Numbered from the stretch's first letter, positions 7,134 to 16,269 are shown. The stretch is 34,294 bases of DNA from CAZUVQ01 sp964623915 (GCA_964623915.1 CAZUVQ010000004.1:1-34294), one strand, 5' to 3'. A program made the numbers and translations. The notes: generated by a model not told the origin, from the letters alone.

Positions 7134-7982
7134 ATGAACAACGTTGTTTTTGCTTTTATGCTTACCTTATTTGCAGGTCTTTCAACAGGCATTGGAAGCT
7201 TAATAGCTTTTTTTTCTAAAAAAAGTAATACAAAGTTTTTGTCTATAAGTCTTGGTTTTTCTGCAGGCGTGATGATTTATGTTTCCATGATTGAAATATT
7301 CGCCAAAGCACAAGCAAGCCTTATTTTAGAACTTGGAAAAACAAGGGGCTCTTGGATGACGGTTATTGCTTTTTTTGGAGGAATATTTGTAATAGGCATA
7401 ATTGATAAACTGATTCCATCTTCTGAAAATCCACATGAGCTTCATTCAGTTGAGGAAATGAGGGATGACCATCCTGATAACAACCACCATGTTTTACAGA
7501 TAAACAAACGCAAAGAAGCTATTAAAAACAAAAAACTTCTTAGAATGGGTTTATTTACTGCTCTTGCAATTTCCATACACAATTTCCCTGAAGGGCTTGC
7601 CACATTTATAGCGGCTTTAAGACAACCTCAGATTGCCGTACCCATTGCAATAGCAATAGCTATACACAATATACCCGAAGGTATAGCTGTATCGGTGCCT
7701 ATATACTATGCAACAGGAAGTAAGAAAAAAGCTTTTTTATATTCCTTTTTATCAGGTTTGTCTGAACCTGTTGGTGCATTGTTGGGATATTTGATTTTAA
7801 TGCCATTCATTAATGATGTATTAATGGGAATCATATTTGCTTTTGTTTCAGGTATAATGGTATTTATATCTCTTGATGAATTGCTACCTTCCGCAAGAGA
7901 GTACGGAGAGCACCATTTGTCTATTTACGGGCTAGTTTCGGGTATGATGGTAATGGCTTTGAGCTTACTGTTGTTTTCATAA
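7134..7982 (+). CDS. zupT: ZIP-family metal transporter (ZupT-like)
   Basis: This 282-residue inner-membrane protein belongs to the ZIP family and probably imports Zn(II), perhaps also Fe(II) or Mn(II). About eight membrane helices are visible. The paired metal-site motifs are HNFPEG (H149) and HNIPEG (H178) in neighbouring helices, followed by LSGLSEPVGAL. A histidine-containing cytoplasmic loop (HPDNNHH, near residues 120-125) lies before them, as in ZIP proteins. It starts at ATG after AGGAGGTC. Its place between ferritin and rubrerythrin hints at iron or manganese supply for the oxidative-stress proteins, though the substrate cannot be read from sequence. Confidence 0.88.
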   Translation: MNNVVFAFMLTLFAGLSTGIGSLIAFFSKKSNTKFLSISLGFSAGVMIYVSMIEIFAKAQASLILELGKTRGSWMTVIAFFGGIFVIGIIDKLIPSSENPHELHSVEEMRDDHPDNNHHVLQINKRKEAIKNKKLLRMGLFTALAISIHNFPEGLATFIAALRQPQIAVPIAIAIAIHNIPEGIAVSVPIYYATGSKKKAFLYSFLSGLSEPVGALLGYLILMPFINDVLMGIIFAFVSGIMVFISLDELLPSAREYGEHHLSIYGLVSGMMVMALSLLLFS

Positions 7983-8041
7983 ATATTAAAACTAATATAT
8001 TATTTAAAAAATTTTATAATAACATTTTGGAGGTTTTTAAC

Positions 8042-8704
8042 ATGACAAAATATCGTTGTGGAGTATGTGGATACATACACGAAGGGGAATTATCAGAAGA
8101 TTTTAAATGTCCGAGATGCAAACAAAATGCATCCGTATTTGTAAGGATTGAAGAAAAAACAAACAACAACAATCCTTATGCAGGCACAAAAACGGAGAAA
8201 AACTTAGCAGAAGCCTTTGCAGGAGAAAGCCAGGCAAGAAATAAATACACTTATTTTGCAAATATTGCCAAAAGGGAAGGATATGAACAGCTTGCAGAAA
8301 TTTTCTTAAAAACGGCAAGAAATGAACAGGAGCATGCACGTGTATGGTTTGAGGAGCTCGGCAATTTAGGTTCTACGGCCGAAAATTTATTACATGCTTC
8401 CGAAGGCGAAAACTATGAATGGACAGATATGTATGACCGTTTTGCAAAAGATGCAGAGAATGAAGGATTTTCAGAGCTTGCTGAGAGATTTCGCAGAGTT
8501 GCCGCCATTGAAAAATCACATGAAGAGCGTTATCGTGCTTTGCTTAAAAATGTAGAAATGCAGCAGGTGTTTGAAAAAGGCGAGAAAACTATGTGGGAGT
8601 GCCGTGTATGCGGTCACCTTGTAATGGGTAATAAAGCTCCCTTAGTATGCCCTGTATGTAAGTTTTCACAGAGTTTCTTTGAGGTGAGAGCAGAAAACTA
8701 TTAA
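8042..8704 (+). CDS. Rubrerythrin with rubredoxin domains at both ends
   Basis: This 220-residue peroxide reductase has three parts. An N-terminal short rubredoxin-like domain carries C6/C9 and C23/C26. The central di-iron four-helix domain (about residues 50-180) has the Glu/His ligands in LAEAFAGESQARNKY, ARNEQEHARVWFEELG, AENEGFSELAERF and IEKSHEERY. A C-terminal rubredoxin domain carries C187/C190 and C203/C206. Classical rubrerythrin has only the C-terminal rubredoxin and 'reverse' rubrerythrin only the N-terminal one. ATG 8042 follows TGGAGGT; an upstream in-frame TTG at 8027 overlaps that ribosome site and is rejected. No PerR box is evident upstream, although a TATAAT lies at 8015-8020. 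The copper ATPase follows 31 bases later. Confidence 0.93.
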   Translation: MTKYRCGVCGYIHEGELSEDFKCPRCKQNASVFVRIEEKTNNNNPYAGTKTEKNLAEAFAGESQARNKYTYFANIAKREGYEQLAEIFLKTARNEQEHARVWFEELGNLGSTAENLLHASEGENYEWTDMYDRFAKDAENEGFSELAERFRRVAAIEKSHEERYRALLKNVEMQQVFEKGEKTMWECRVCGHLVMGNKAPLVCPVCKFSQSFFEVRAENY

Positions 8705-8735
8705 GCTGGTGAGTAATTGCGAAAGGGTAAGTACT

Positions 8736-10994
8736 ATGAATAAAGAAAACATCACTGTTTCAATTCCTATTGGTGGCATGAGTTGTGCATCGTGTGTGAG
8801 CAGGGTCGAAAAGTCTTTGTCGAAAACCGAAGGTATTTCAGAAGTCTTTGTAAATTTAGCAACCGAAAAGGCAACTGTTGAATATGACCCGAATGTAATA
8901 AACGAGCAAATAATCAGACAGGTGATAGAAAAAGCAGGCTACAAAGCTTTGGTTATTGAGAAAAATGATACACCAATAGATGAAGATAAAAAGAGCAAGG
9001 GCAAAGAAATACGTTCGTTTTTTTTAAGGTTTACAATAGCTGCTGTATTTGGAATTCCTCTTTTGTATCTTGCTATGGGACCAATGATGCTAAGCCTTCC
9101 GATACCCGCTTTTCTTGACCCGATGCATCGCCCTTTGAGCTATGCAATTACTCAGATTGCTTTAACAATTCCGGTTATTATAGCCGGTTATAGGTTTTAT
9201 TCAGTAGGTTTTTCGGCTTTGATTAAAAAAAGCCCGAACATGGATTCGTTAATTGCAATTGGAACCACGGCTGCAATAATTTACAGTCTTTATTCAACAT
9301 ATCAGATTTATTTGGGTGACGCTCATGCAGTAGAGGGGCTGTATTTTGAAACGGCAGGTGTTATTATCACGCTCATATTGCTTGGTAAATCATTGGAAGC
9401 AGTTTCAAAGGGAAGGACAAGCGATTCCATAAAAAAGCTTATGGATTTAGCACCCAAAACTGCCGTTTTAGTTCATGAAGGCAAAGAATTTAAAGTGCCT
9501 ATCAGTGATGTTGAGATAGGAGATACCATTTTAGTCAGACCGGGGGAGAAAATACCTGTTGACGGTGAGGTTTTTGAAGGGCATACATCAATTGATGAAT
9601 CAATGCTTACCGGTGAGAGTATTCCCGTAGACAAAAAAGCAGGCGACAAAGTTTATGCCGCCAGCATTAATAAAAACGGTGTGATTAAATTTGTTGCCAC
9701 AAAAGTTGGAAAGGATACTGCTCTTGCGCAGATTATCAAGCTTGTTGAGGACGCACAAGGCTCAAAAGCTCCGATTGCGCAAATGGCTGATATTGTATCG
9801 GGTTATTTCGTTCCTGTTGTAGTTTTTATAGCATTAATATCATTTGCGGCTTGGCTTATTGGTGGGCAATCAATAATATTTTCATTAAAGATTTTTATTT
9901 CTGTGCTTGTTATAGCCTGTCCGTGTGCACTGGGGCTTGCTACGCCCACTGCAATTATGGTCGGAACAGGTAAAGGCGCGGAGTATGGAATTTTGATTAA
10001 AAGCGGTGCCGCACTTGAAACCGCTCACAAAATAAACACTGTTGTTTTTGATAAAACAGGAACAATCACAGAGGGCAAGCCCGAGGTAACGGATATTATT
10101 ACCACAGTAAATATTAATGAGGAACAATTACTGCAAGCCGCCGCATCAGGGGAGAAAGGTTCTGAGCACCCTTTAGGTGATGCTATTGTAAGGTACGCTG
10201 AAAAGAAAAAAATTGACCTTTTGAAAACAGAAAATTTTGAAGCAATTCCCGGACATGGAATAAAAGTAATTATCGGCGGTGTATATACATTAATCGGTAA
10301 CAGAAAATTAATGGATGATACAAAAATATCATTAGATGAATTGACGACAGAATCGGACAGCTTAGCAGGCGAGGGTAAAACGCCCATGTTTATTGCAATG
10401 GACAATAAGCTTGCCGGTATAATAGCCGTAGCAGATGTTGTGAAAAAAAGCAGCAAAAAATCAATTGAGGAACTGCAATCAATGGGTATTGATGTTGTTA
10501 TGATAACAGGTGATAACAAAAAAACCGCAAAAACCATTGCAAAGCAGGTTGGTATACAAAAGGTATTATCGGAGGTTCTTCCCGGTGATAAATCGGAAGA
10601 AATAAAAAAGCTTCAGTCTTTAGGTATAAAGGTTGCTATGGTAGGTGACGGTATTAATGATGCTCCCGCACTTGCTCAGGCGGACATAGGCATTGCCATA
10701 GGTTCAGGAACAGATGTTGCTATGGAATCTGCCGACATTGTTTTATTAAAAAACGATTTAATGGATGTGGCTGTTGCAATTGCGCTGAGCAAAAGCACGA
10801 TACGAAACATAAAGCAGAATTTATTCTGGGCATTCGGATATAATATAGCCGGAATACCGATTGCTGCCGGTTTATTGTATCTTCTCGGAGGGCCTCTTTT
10901 AAATCCGATGTTCGCTGCGGCGGCAATGTCACTGAGTTCAGTATCAGTATTAACAAATGCATTGCGTTTGAAATGGTTTAAACCATATAACTAA
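8736..10994 (+). CDS. copA: Copper(I)-exporting P-type ATPase
   Basis: This 752-residue P1B-type ATPase pumps Cu(I) out across the membrane. An N-terminal heavy-metal domain has GMSCASC (C17, C20). The membrane metal site has CPC at residues 395-397, with the YN pair (FGYNIAG) and the MSLSS motif in the last helices, which together mark Cu(I) specificity (P1B-1). The actuator TGES, phosphorylation DKTGT (D439), SEHPLG, TGDN and GDGINDAP motifs are all intact. ATG 8736 follows AAAGGG; a GTG at 8709 in frame has no clear ribosome site. It has one heavy-metal domain. No copZ or csoR is adjacent. It may be co-transcribed with rubrerythrin. Confidence 0.95.
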   Translation: MNKENITVSIPIGGMSCASCVSRVEKSLSKTEGISEVFVNLATEKATVEYDPNVINEQIIRQVIEKAGYKALVIEKNDTPIDEDKKSKGKEIRSFFLRFTIAAVFGIPLLYLAMGPMMLSLPIPAFLDPMHRPLSYAITQIALTIPVIIAGYRFYSVGFSALIKKSPNMDSLIAIGTTAAIIYSLYSTYQIYLGDAHAVEGLYFETAGVIITLILLGKSLEAVSKGRTSDSIKKLMDLAPKTAVLVHEGKEFKVPISDVEIGDTILVRPGEKIPVDGEVFEGHTSIDESMLTGESIPVDKKAGDKVYAASINKNGVIKFVATKVGKDTALAQIIKLVEDAQGSKAPIAQMADIVSGYFVPVVVFIALISFAAWLIGGQSIIFSLKIFISVLVIACPCALGLATPTAIMVGTGKGAEYGILIKSGAALETAHKINTVVFDKTGTITEGKPEVTDIITTVNINEEQLLQAAASGEKGSEHPLGDAIVRYAEKKKIDLLKTENFEAIPGHGIKVIIGGVYTLIGNRKLMDDTKISLDELTTESDSLAGEGKTPMFIAMDNKLAGIIAVADVVKKSSKKSIEELQSMGIDVVMITGDNKKTAKTIAKQVGIQKVLSEVLPGDKSEEIKKLQSLGIKVAMVGDGINDAPALAQADIGIAIGSGTDVAMESADIVLLKNDLMDVAVAIALSKSTIRNIKQNLFWAFGYNIAGIPIAAGLLYLLGGPLLNPMFAAAAMSLSSVSVLTNALRLKWFKPYN

Positions 10995-11017
10995 AAAAAA
11001 GAAATTTATGTTTTATT

Positions 11018-11052
11018 ATACCGCTAAACCAAAAGGTTTAGCGGTATTTTTA
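11018..11052 (+). terminator. Terminator after copA
   Basis: A 13-bp perfect stem (ATACCGCTAAACC with GGTTTAGCGGTAT), an AAAA loop and a T-rich tail (TTTTATTT) end the redox/metal block. Confidence 0.9.
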
Positions 11053-11124
11053 TTTGTAAAATGCATATGAAGGAATGAAATGGTAATAATATAAAAAGGT
11101 TTAATTTAAAAGGAGAAAAAAATA

Positions 11125-12651
11125 ATGCTGCGATTTTGGAAGAAGAACAGTAAGGGGAAAAGCTATTTATATGAAGAAAAGCCTGAAAACAAAAATGTAA
11201 AATTGACGGCAGAGAATATTGATTTATTGCTTTCAGACAGCGATGATATTGTTATACGCAAGCTTTATATCAATGGTGATAAAGACCTGGAGGTTACGCT
11301 TTGTTTTGTTGATGGGTTGGTAAGCAGTAAAATTATAAATGACGATGTCTTAAAACCGCTCCTTCAGGAGACAAGGCTGGGCAATGCGAAAAACGAAAAG
11401 GAAATAATAAAGCTTATTGAGCATGGTACAATTTACACTGCTACTCAGAATGTCAGAGATAGTATTGATGACACAATAAATGACATACTAAACGGATTTG
11501 CAGCACTGATATTTGACAAATCAAAACGTGCAGTCACATTTGAGGTAAAAGGATTTGAAAAACGAAGTATTCAGGAGTCCTCAAGCGATAATGTTATAAA
11601 AGGTGCCAAGGATTCGTTCATTGAGGTAATACGCATTAATACCACTTTGGTAAGGCGTAAAATAAGAACACAAAATCTGCGCATCAAACAACTTGTTATA
11701 GGACAGCAGACACTTACTTCCATTGCTATATGTTATGTAGATGAAATTGCAAATGCAAATCTTGTGAAGGAAGTGACAGAAAGATTGCAGAAAATTAATG
11801 TTGACGGTGTATTGGCAACTGCCTATATAGAAGAGTTCATAGTAGATAATAAATTTTCAACCTTTCCTCAGATACTGTATACCGAGAGAAGCGATAAATT
11901 CTGCGGTAACCTTCTGGAAGGAAGAGTAGGAATTTTAATTGACGGATTGCCTACTGCATTGATAGTGCCGGCCAGTATTAATCAATTTATGCAAGCTACA
12001 GAGGATTATTCAAAAAATTATCTGGTTGCATCAATGATAAGCATTATTCGTTTTTTTTCTCTTTTTGTAACAATGTTTTTGCCGGGCTTTTATGTTGCTC
12101 TTTCTTCATTTCATCAGGAAATGATACCGTCTGAGCTTGCTATGTCAATAATATCAAGCAAGGAGGGTGTTCCATTTCCGACATTTATAGAAGTTTTCAT
12201 TTTGCTCATTTCCTTTGAGATTTTGCTTGAGGCAGGGCTTAGAATGCCAAAATCAATAGGACAGGCAGTGTCAATAGTAGGTGCATTGGTTGTAGGACAA
12301 TCTGCTGTTGAAGCAAAAATGGCATCACCTGCAATTGTAATTGTTGTTGCTGTAACCGTTATTGCGGGATTTACAATGCCAAATCAGGATTTTTCAAATT
12401 CAACACGTTTATGGCGTTTTATTATAACTATTTTCTCAACTATTGCAGGTCTTTTAGGATTATCGGTTGCCCTTATTTTGTTGATAATTCATTTAGCAGG
12501 TATGGAAAGCTTTGGCATTTCTTATCTTGCGCCATTTTCTGCAAACGAAGGACGTAATATTGCCACAGATTCACTTTTAAGATTGCCAGTATGGCTGATG
12601 AAAAAAAGACCGGAAAATCTTAATACTAATAATAAACAGCGTCAGGGGTGA
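11125..12651 (+). CDS. gerKA: Spore germinant receptor A subunit (GerA family)
   Basis: This 508-residue protein is the A subunit of a germinant receptor in the inner spore membrane. The soluble N-terminal domain (about 1-275) carries the family motif region KGAKDSFIEVIRINTTLVRR. Four to six membrane helices follow, beginning near YLVASMISIIRFFSLF and including FEILLEAGLRMPKSIGQAVS. The start is ATG after AAAAGGAG. The last four bases overlap the GTG of the C subunit. Family identity is certain, but which of the gerA/gerB/gerK receptors it corresponds to, and its germinant, are not; the gerK symbols follow common clostridial naming. A forespore (sigma-G) promoter is expected, but no clear one was found. 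Confidence 0.92.
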   Translation: MLRFWKKNSKGKSYLYEEKPENKNVKLTAENIDLLLSDSDDIVIRKLYINGDKDLEVTLCFVDGLVSSKIINDDVLKPLLQETRLGNAKNEKEIIKLIEHGTIYTATQNVRDSIDDTINDILNGFAALIFDKSKRAVTFEVKGFEKRSIQESSSDNVIKGAKDSFIEVIRINTTLVRRKIRTQNLRIKQLVIGQQTLTSIAICYVDEIANANLVKEVTERLQKINVDGVLATAYIEEFIVDNKFSTFPQILYTERSDKFCGNLLEGRVGILIDGLPTALIVPASINQFMQATEDYSKNYLVASMISIIRFFSLFVTMFLPGFYVALSSFHQEMIPSELAMSIISSKEGVPFPTFIEVFILLISFEILLEAGLRMPKSIGQAVSIVGALVVGQSAVEAKMASPAIVIVVAVTVIAGFTMPNQDFSNSTRLWRFIITIFSTIAGLLGLSVALILLIIHLAGMESFGISYLAPFSANEGRNIATDSLLRLPVWLMKKRPENLNTNNKQRQG

Positions 12652-13904
12652 TTAATATTTACAAAAAAATTTTATTAATATTTATTGGTTTACTCTTTAT
12701 AGCTTTACTTTATGGCTGCTCCGGAATATTGCCTGAAAGAAGAGAAATAAACAAATTATTAATGATAAGAGCCGTCGGGCTTGACAAGGAAACTGATGAT
12801 CCTGAAAAAATCAGCGTTACGGTTATCTCAAAAAAACCAGGAGAAAATACCGGCAAAATAATCGGGGGTGAGGAAAGCTCTAAAAGTGCTATTCAGTCAA
12901 ACAAAGCAAATACTTTCTTTGAAGCTGAGCGGCAGTTTCATACTTCTTCTGATAAAAGTATTTTTTTAGGACATTGTGAATTCTATCTCTTTGGTGAAGA
13001 AGCTGCAAGAGAAGGTATAGTAAAATATCTTGACTTTTTATCAAGGGACCATGAAATGCGTGGAAATGCATACATTTATATAGTTGAAGGTTCAACTGCG
13101 AAGGAACTTATAACAAAAAGCTCTAATAAAGAAGTTTTTATGCCTGAAAGACTTGCGATTATAGGTGATAACTCAAAGCTTGTTACAGGGGCAAAACAAG
13201 TTGAATTAGTGGAGTTTGTACTTTGGCTTAATAATAAATACAGCTGTGCTCTGGCACCTACTCTTAAATTAAAAGAAAAAGATAAAGAAACAACAGTGGA
13301 AGGACAAGGCACAAGCGGTGAAGATGGGGGGGAAGAGCAGAAGACTTCTTATGAAGTTGAGCTTGCCGGTTACTCAGTTTTTAAGGATTTTAAATTAAAA
13401 TGTATTCTTGATAAGAAAATGACACGCGGAGAAAATTTTATATTGAACAGGGTTGGTTCAGGTGTTATTGAAGTTCGTGATCGTGACAGGAATATGGTGG
13501 CACTTGAAATAATTGACAGCAGTACAAGTTTTAAACCTGAGTTTGAAAATGATGAAATCAAGAAAGTTTCAATAAATGTCAAGCTATCAACTAATGTTGA
13601 TGAGGTTCATTCGAAAAATTCAGTTTTCACAGAGGACACTCTGGCATTTTTAATGGATGAGCAATCAAAGGTAATTAAAGAGGAAATTGAAAGCGTTATT
13701 TCTTATGCTCAAGAGCTTAATGTAGATTTTATAGATATAGCAAATGTCATTGAAACAAAGCATCCTGCAAAATGGCAAAATTTCAAGGACAGATGGGACG
13801 AAATATTTCCAAACCTTGAAATTAATGTTGAAGTAAAATCAAGGATAAACAGAACTTATGATATAAGAGAACCAAACGGAGTTTTGGAGGAGGAGCATAA
13901 ATAA
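12648..13904 (+). CDS. gerKC: Spore germinant receptor C subunit, lipoprotein (Ger(x)C family)
   Basis: This 418-residue lipoprotein is the C subunit of the receptor. The N-terminus has a lipoprotein signal with hydrophobic core and lipobox LYGC, so lipidation would be at C24. The start is a GTG overlapping the gerKA stop (GTGA at 12648-12651), which implies translational coupling. The mature part shows the Ger(x)C hallmarks REINKLLMIRAVGLDKE near the start, FFEAERQF and FLGHCEFYLFGEEAAREG. A low-complexity acidic stretch (EEQKTSYE, preceded by GEDGG) lies near residues 222-235, probably an interdomain linker. The 3' end overlaps the next gene as TAATG. Confidence 0.92.
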   Translation: MINIYKKILLIFIGLLFIALLYGCSGILPERREINKLLMIRAVGLDKETDDPEKISVTVISKKPGENTGKIIGGEESSKSAIQSNKANTFFEAERQFHTSSDKSIFLGHCEFYLFGEEAAREGIVKYLDFLSRDHEMRGNAYIYIVEGSTAKELITKSSNKEVFMPERLAIIGDNSKLVTGAKQVELVEFVLWLNNKYSCALAPTLKLKEKDKETTVEGQGTSGEDGGEEQKTSYEVELAGYSVFKDFKLKCILDKKMTRGENFILNRVGSGVIEVRDRDRNMVALEIIDSSTSFKPEFENDEIKKVSINVKLSTNVDEVHSKNSVFTEDTLAFLMDEQSKVIKEEIESVISYAQELNVDFIDIANVIETKHPAKWQNFKDRWDEIFPNLEINVEVKSRINRTYDIREPNGVLEEEHK

Positions 13905-14107
13905 TGATTTACTTTTATGTTTTGTTAATTATCGTGCTTGCAGTTTTCGATATTATTGCTATCAAAAAAAAAGGTAAAAAAAAGGATATAATAGTGTATC
14001 TGACACTGATGACTTTAGTGGCAGTATTTGGTGGAATTTACTTGTCCGATAATTTCCGCCCAAGTATTGCAAGCTATATTTTAAAGTTTGCAAATATAAA
14101 GGAGTGA
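13904..14107 (+). CDS. Small two-helix membrane protein, probable germinant receptor D subunit
   Basis: This 67-residue protein has two hydrophobic segments (about residues 2-20 and 30-48) separated by a strongly basic loop (KKKGKKKD). Its ATG overlaps the stop of the C subunit (TAATG), and it is followed four bases later by the B subunit. Small two-helix D subunits encoded with gerA-type receptors are known in Bacillus and modulate receptor function, and size, topology and position match. Sequence identity to a specific D protein was not tested. Confidence 0.75.
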   Translation: MIYFYVLLIIVLAVFDIIAIKKKGKKKDIIVYLTLMTLVAVFGGIYLSDNFRPSIASYILKFANIKE

Positions 14108-14111
14108 TTTT

Positions 14112-15200
14112 GTGATTGATTCAAAAGGTAAAATATCTGTCCGTCAGGCAATGCTGTTATTCATTATATCAACCATGTCACCTGCTATTCGTCTGTTCCC
14201 TCAAATCACCGCAAAAGTAGCGGGAAAAGCAGGGTGGCTTGCACCTTTACCTGCAATAATACCGTTGATATTATTGGTTTTTTTAGTAAATTCTTTTTTT
14301 GGTAAAAATAAAAACGTAAACCTTTCCGATATATATAGTGATATTTTAGGAAATATAGCAGGAAAAATAGTAGTGTTTTTATATATAATATGGCTTTTGG
14401 TGTTGCTCTCTTTGTATACAAGATATTATTCCGAGAGATTATTAAGCTCTATTATGCCTGACACATCACAGGTTTTTTTGCTGATTTCATTACTTGCGCT
14501 CGTATTTATTGCTGCGAGAAAAGGTTTGGTTATAATTGCAAGGGCGAATGAAGTTTTCTTCCCGTTGATAATTTTTACATTTATATTAGCCTTTTTGTTT
14601 TCAATTTCTGACATAAAGTACAGAAACCTTATGAACGTAAGCTATATTGACGCATTACCGGTGTTAAAATCAAGTTTTAACATCGTTACTGTTTGGGGAT
14701 ATTATCTGCTTTTCTTCTTTTTTGCAGACAAAATTCAAAACATAGAATATATTAAAAAATTTTCCTTCAGAGGATTAATTATATTATTTACAACCACTTT
14801 TTTAATGATGATAATGACTATAGGAACGCTTGGGTCAAGGCTTGCTTCCCATGTATCACTTCCGTTTTTTATGGTTATTAAAAATATTTCAATATTAGAA
14901 GCACTTGACCATTTTGAGTCAATCCTCTTAGCTATATGGGTAATATCAGATTTTATAATTATTTCAATGTTTACGCTGATAATTGCATATATGTTCAAAT
15001 CGTTATTTAAGCTTTCAGATGTAAATACAACGATAAGTCCTATAGTTGTATTTGCGGGAATTGGTGCTTTATATATGGTTGGAAATCGTTTTGAGCTGGA
15101 AACTTTTTCTTCAAGAATCGCTGTGTTTGTAAATATAATATTTGAATATATTTTTCCGTTAATAATTTTCGGGATAGGGAAGTTAAGAAAGAAGATATAA
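14112..15200 (+). CDS. gerKB: Spore germinant receptor B subunit (GerAB/GerKB, APC-like permease)
   Basis: This 362-residue integral membrane protein has about ten helices and belongs to the GerAB family of the amino acid-polyamine-organocation transporters; it is thought to bind the germinant. The N-terminus KISVRQAMLLFIISTMSPA and the central FVLRANEVF-like segment (GLVIIARANEVFFPLIIF) are family marks. The start is GTG after AAGGAGTG, four bases past the preceding stop. It is the last gene of the A-C-D-B operon. No terminator hairpin is seen before the lysR promoter. Confidence 0.92.
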   Translation: MIDSKGKISVRQAMLLFIISTMSPAIRLFPQITAKVAGKAGWLAPLPAIIPLILLVFLVNSFFGKNKNVNLSDIYSDILGNIAGKIVVFLYIIWLLVLLSLYTRYYSERLLSSIMPDTSQVFLLISLLALVFIAARKGLVIIARANEVFFPLIIFTFILAFLFSISDIKYRNLMNVSYIDALPVLKSSFNIVTVWGYYLLFFFFADKIQNIEYIKKFSFRGLIILFTTTFLMMIMTIGTLGSRLASHVSLPFFMVIKNISILEALDHFESILLAIWVISDFIIISMFTLIIAYMFKSLFKLSDVNTTISPIVVFAGIGALYMVGNRFELETFSSRIAVFVNIIFEYIFPLIIFGIGKLRKKI

Positions 15201-15227
15201 ATATTTAAGTAATGATATGCTTTTATA

Positions 15228-15256
15228 TTGAACTTTTTCCTGTTTGGTAGTATAAT
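15228..15256 (+). promoter_or_regulatory. Promoter of the lysR-type regulator
   Basis: TTGAAC (15228-15233) and TATAAT (15251-15256) are separated by 17 bases, placing a start site about 50 bases before the gene. Confidence 0.8.
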
Positions 15257-15315
15257 CAAATAAAATTAGGTAATATATTTTTACTTATGATAATTCCTGT
15301 CAGGAGGGAGTATAT

Positions 15316-16239
15316 ATGAATACTCTGCATTTAAAATATGCCGTTGAAATCGAAAGAGCAGGCTCAATAACACAGGCGGCAGAAAATTTATTTATGGGAC
15401 AGCCTACCTTAAGCAAAACAATAAAGGAGCTTGAATCAAACCTTGGAATAACTATATTTAAAAGAACTTCAAAAGGCGTACTGCCAACAAAAAAAGGCAC
15501 TGAGTTTTTGAATTACGCCAAAAATATACTTTCGCAGATTGATGAAATGGAAGGCCTTTATAAATCAGACACAAAACAAAGCTTTAGTATTGCTGTTCCG
15601 AGGGCAAGCTATATTTCAAAGGCATTGACAGGCTTTATTAAGGAACTTGACCATATTAAAAGCATTGATATTAATTATAAGGAAACAAATGCGATACGTG
15701 CAATAAACAAGGTATCTGTCGGTGAATACAACTTTGGCATAATAAGGTATCAGTCAATATATGAAAATTACTTTACCAGTTTTTTAACTGATAAGAACTT
15801 CACTATTAAACCACTGTGGGAATTTGAATGTTTAGCTATTATGAATGAAAAACACCCTCTTGCTTCAAATAAAGTAATAAATTATGATGACCTTATAAAA
15901 TACATAGAAGTTATACACGGCGATAATGTTGTTCCATACTTATCTGTTGACAATAAAAACAACGGTAAAAATATTTCAAAGAAAATATATATTTATGAAC
16001 GCGGCAGTCAGTTCGATTTGTTAGCTGATATTTTCGGTTCATATATGCTTACATCACCGATACCGCTTGATATATTACACAGGAACTCTTTAATTCAAAG
16101 AAAGTGCAATTATGTTGGCGGAAAATATAAGGATGTTATAATATATCCTGAAAATTATCAGTTTACAGAGCTTGAAAATTGTTTTTTAGAAAAACTTAAT
16201 AAAATAATTAATGAAGTATCAGAGGTTGAATATCACTAA
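15316..16239 (+). CDS. LysR-family transcriptional regulator
   Basis: This 307-residue protein has the LysR winged helix-turn-helix at residues 1-60 (GSITQAAENLFMGQPTLSKT, then LGITIFKRTSKGVLPTKKG). The remaining portion is a periplasmic-binding-protein-like effector domain that is rather divergent, so the ligand cannot be named. The start is ATG after CAGGAGGGAG. LysR regulators usually control an adjacent gene; here adhE lies 137 bases downstream on the same strand, and a 21-base-spaced direct repeat occurs between them. Control of adhE is therefore a reasonable inference, alongside or instead of Rex. Confidence 0.9.
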   Translation: MNTLHLKYAVEIERAGSITQAAENLFMGQPTLSKTIKELESNLGITIFKRTSKGVLPTKKGTEFLNYAKNILSQIDEMEGLYKSDTKQSFSIAVPRASYISKALTGFIKELDHIKSIDINYKETNAIRAINKVSVGEYNFGIIRYQSIYENYFTSFLTDKNFTIKPLWEFECLAIMNEKHPLASNKVINYDDLIKYIEVIHGDNVVPYLSVDNKNNGKNISKKIYIYERGSQFDLLADIFGSYMLTSPIPLDILHRNSLIQRKCNYVGGKYKDVIIYPENYQFTELENCFLEKLNKIINEVSEVEYH

Positions 16240-16269
16240 ATATTATCCAAAAACCCATTCATATCTATA

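Noticed and set aside
8000..8035. Possible PerR box upstream of rubrerythrin (TTATAATAACATTTT)
   Set aside because: Only the left half matches; the right half breaks the palindrome, so it is not claimed.
10025..10537. 170-codon open frame opposite copA
   Set aside because: It mirrors the conserved phosphorylation and nucleotide domains of CopA in antisense and has no independent support.
14735..15259. 174-codon minus-strand frame opposite gerKB
   Set aside because: It is isoleucine/asparagine rich, antisense to a membrane protein gene and would overlap the lysR promoter.
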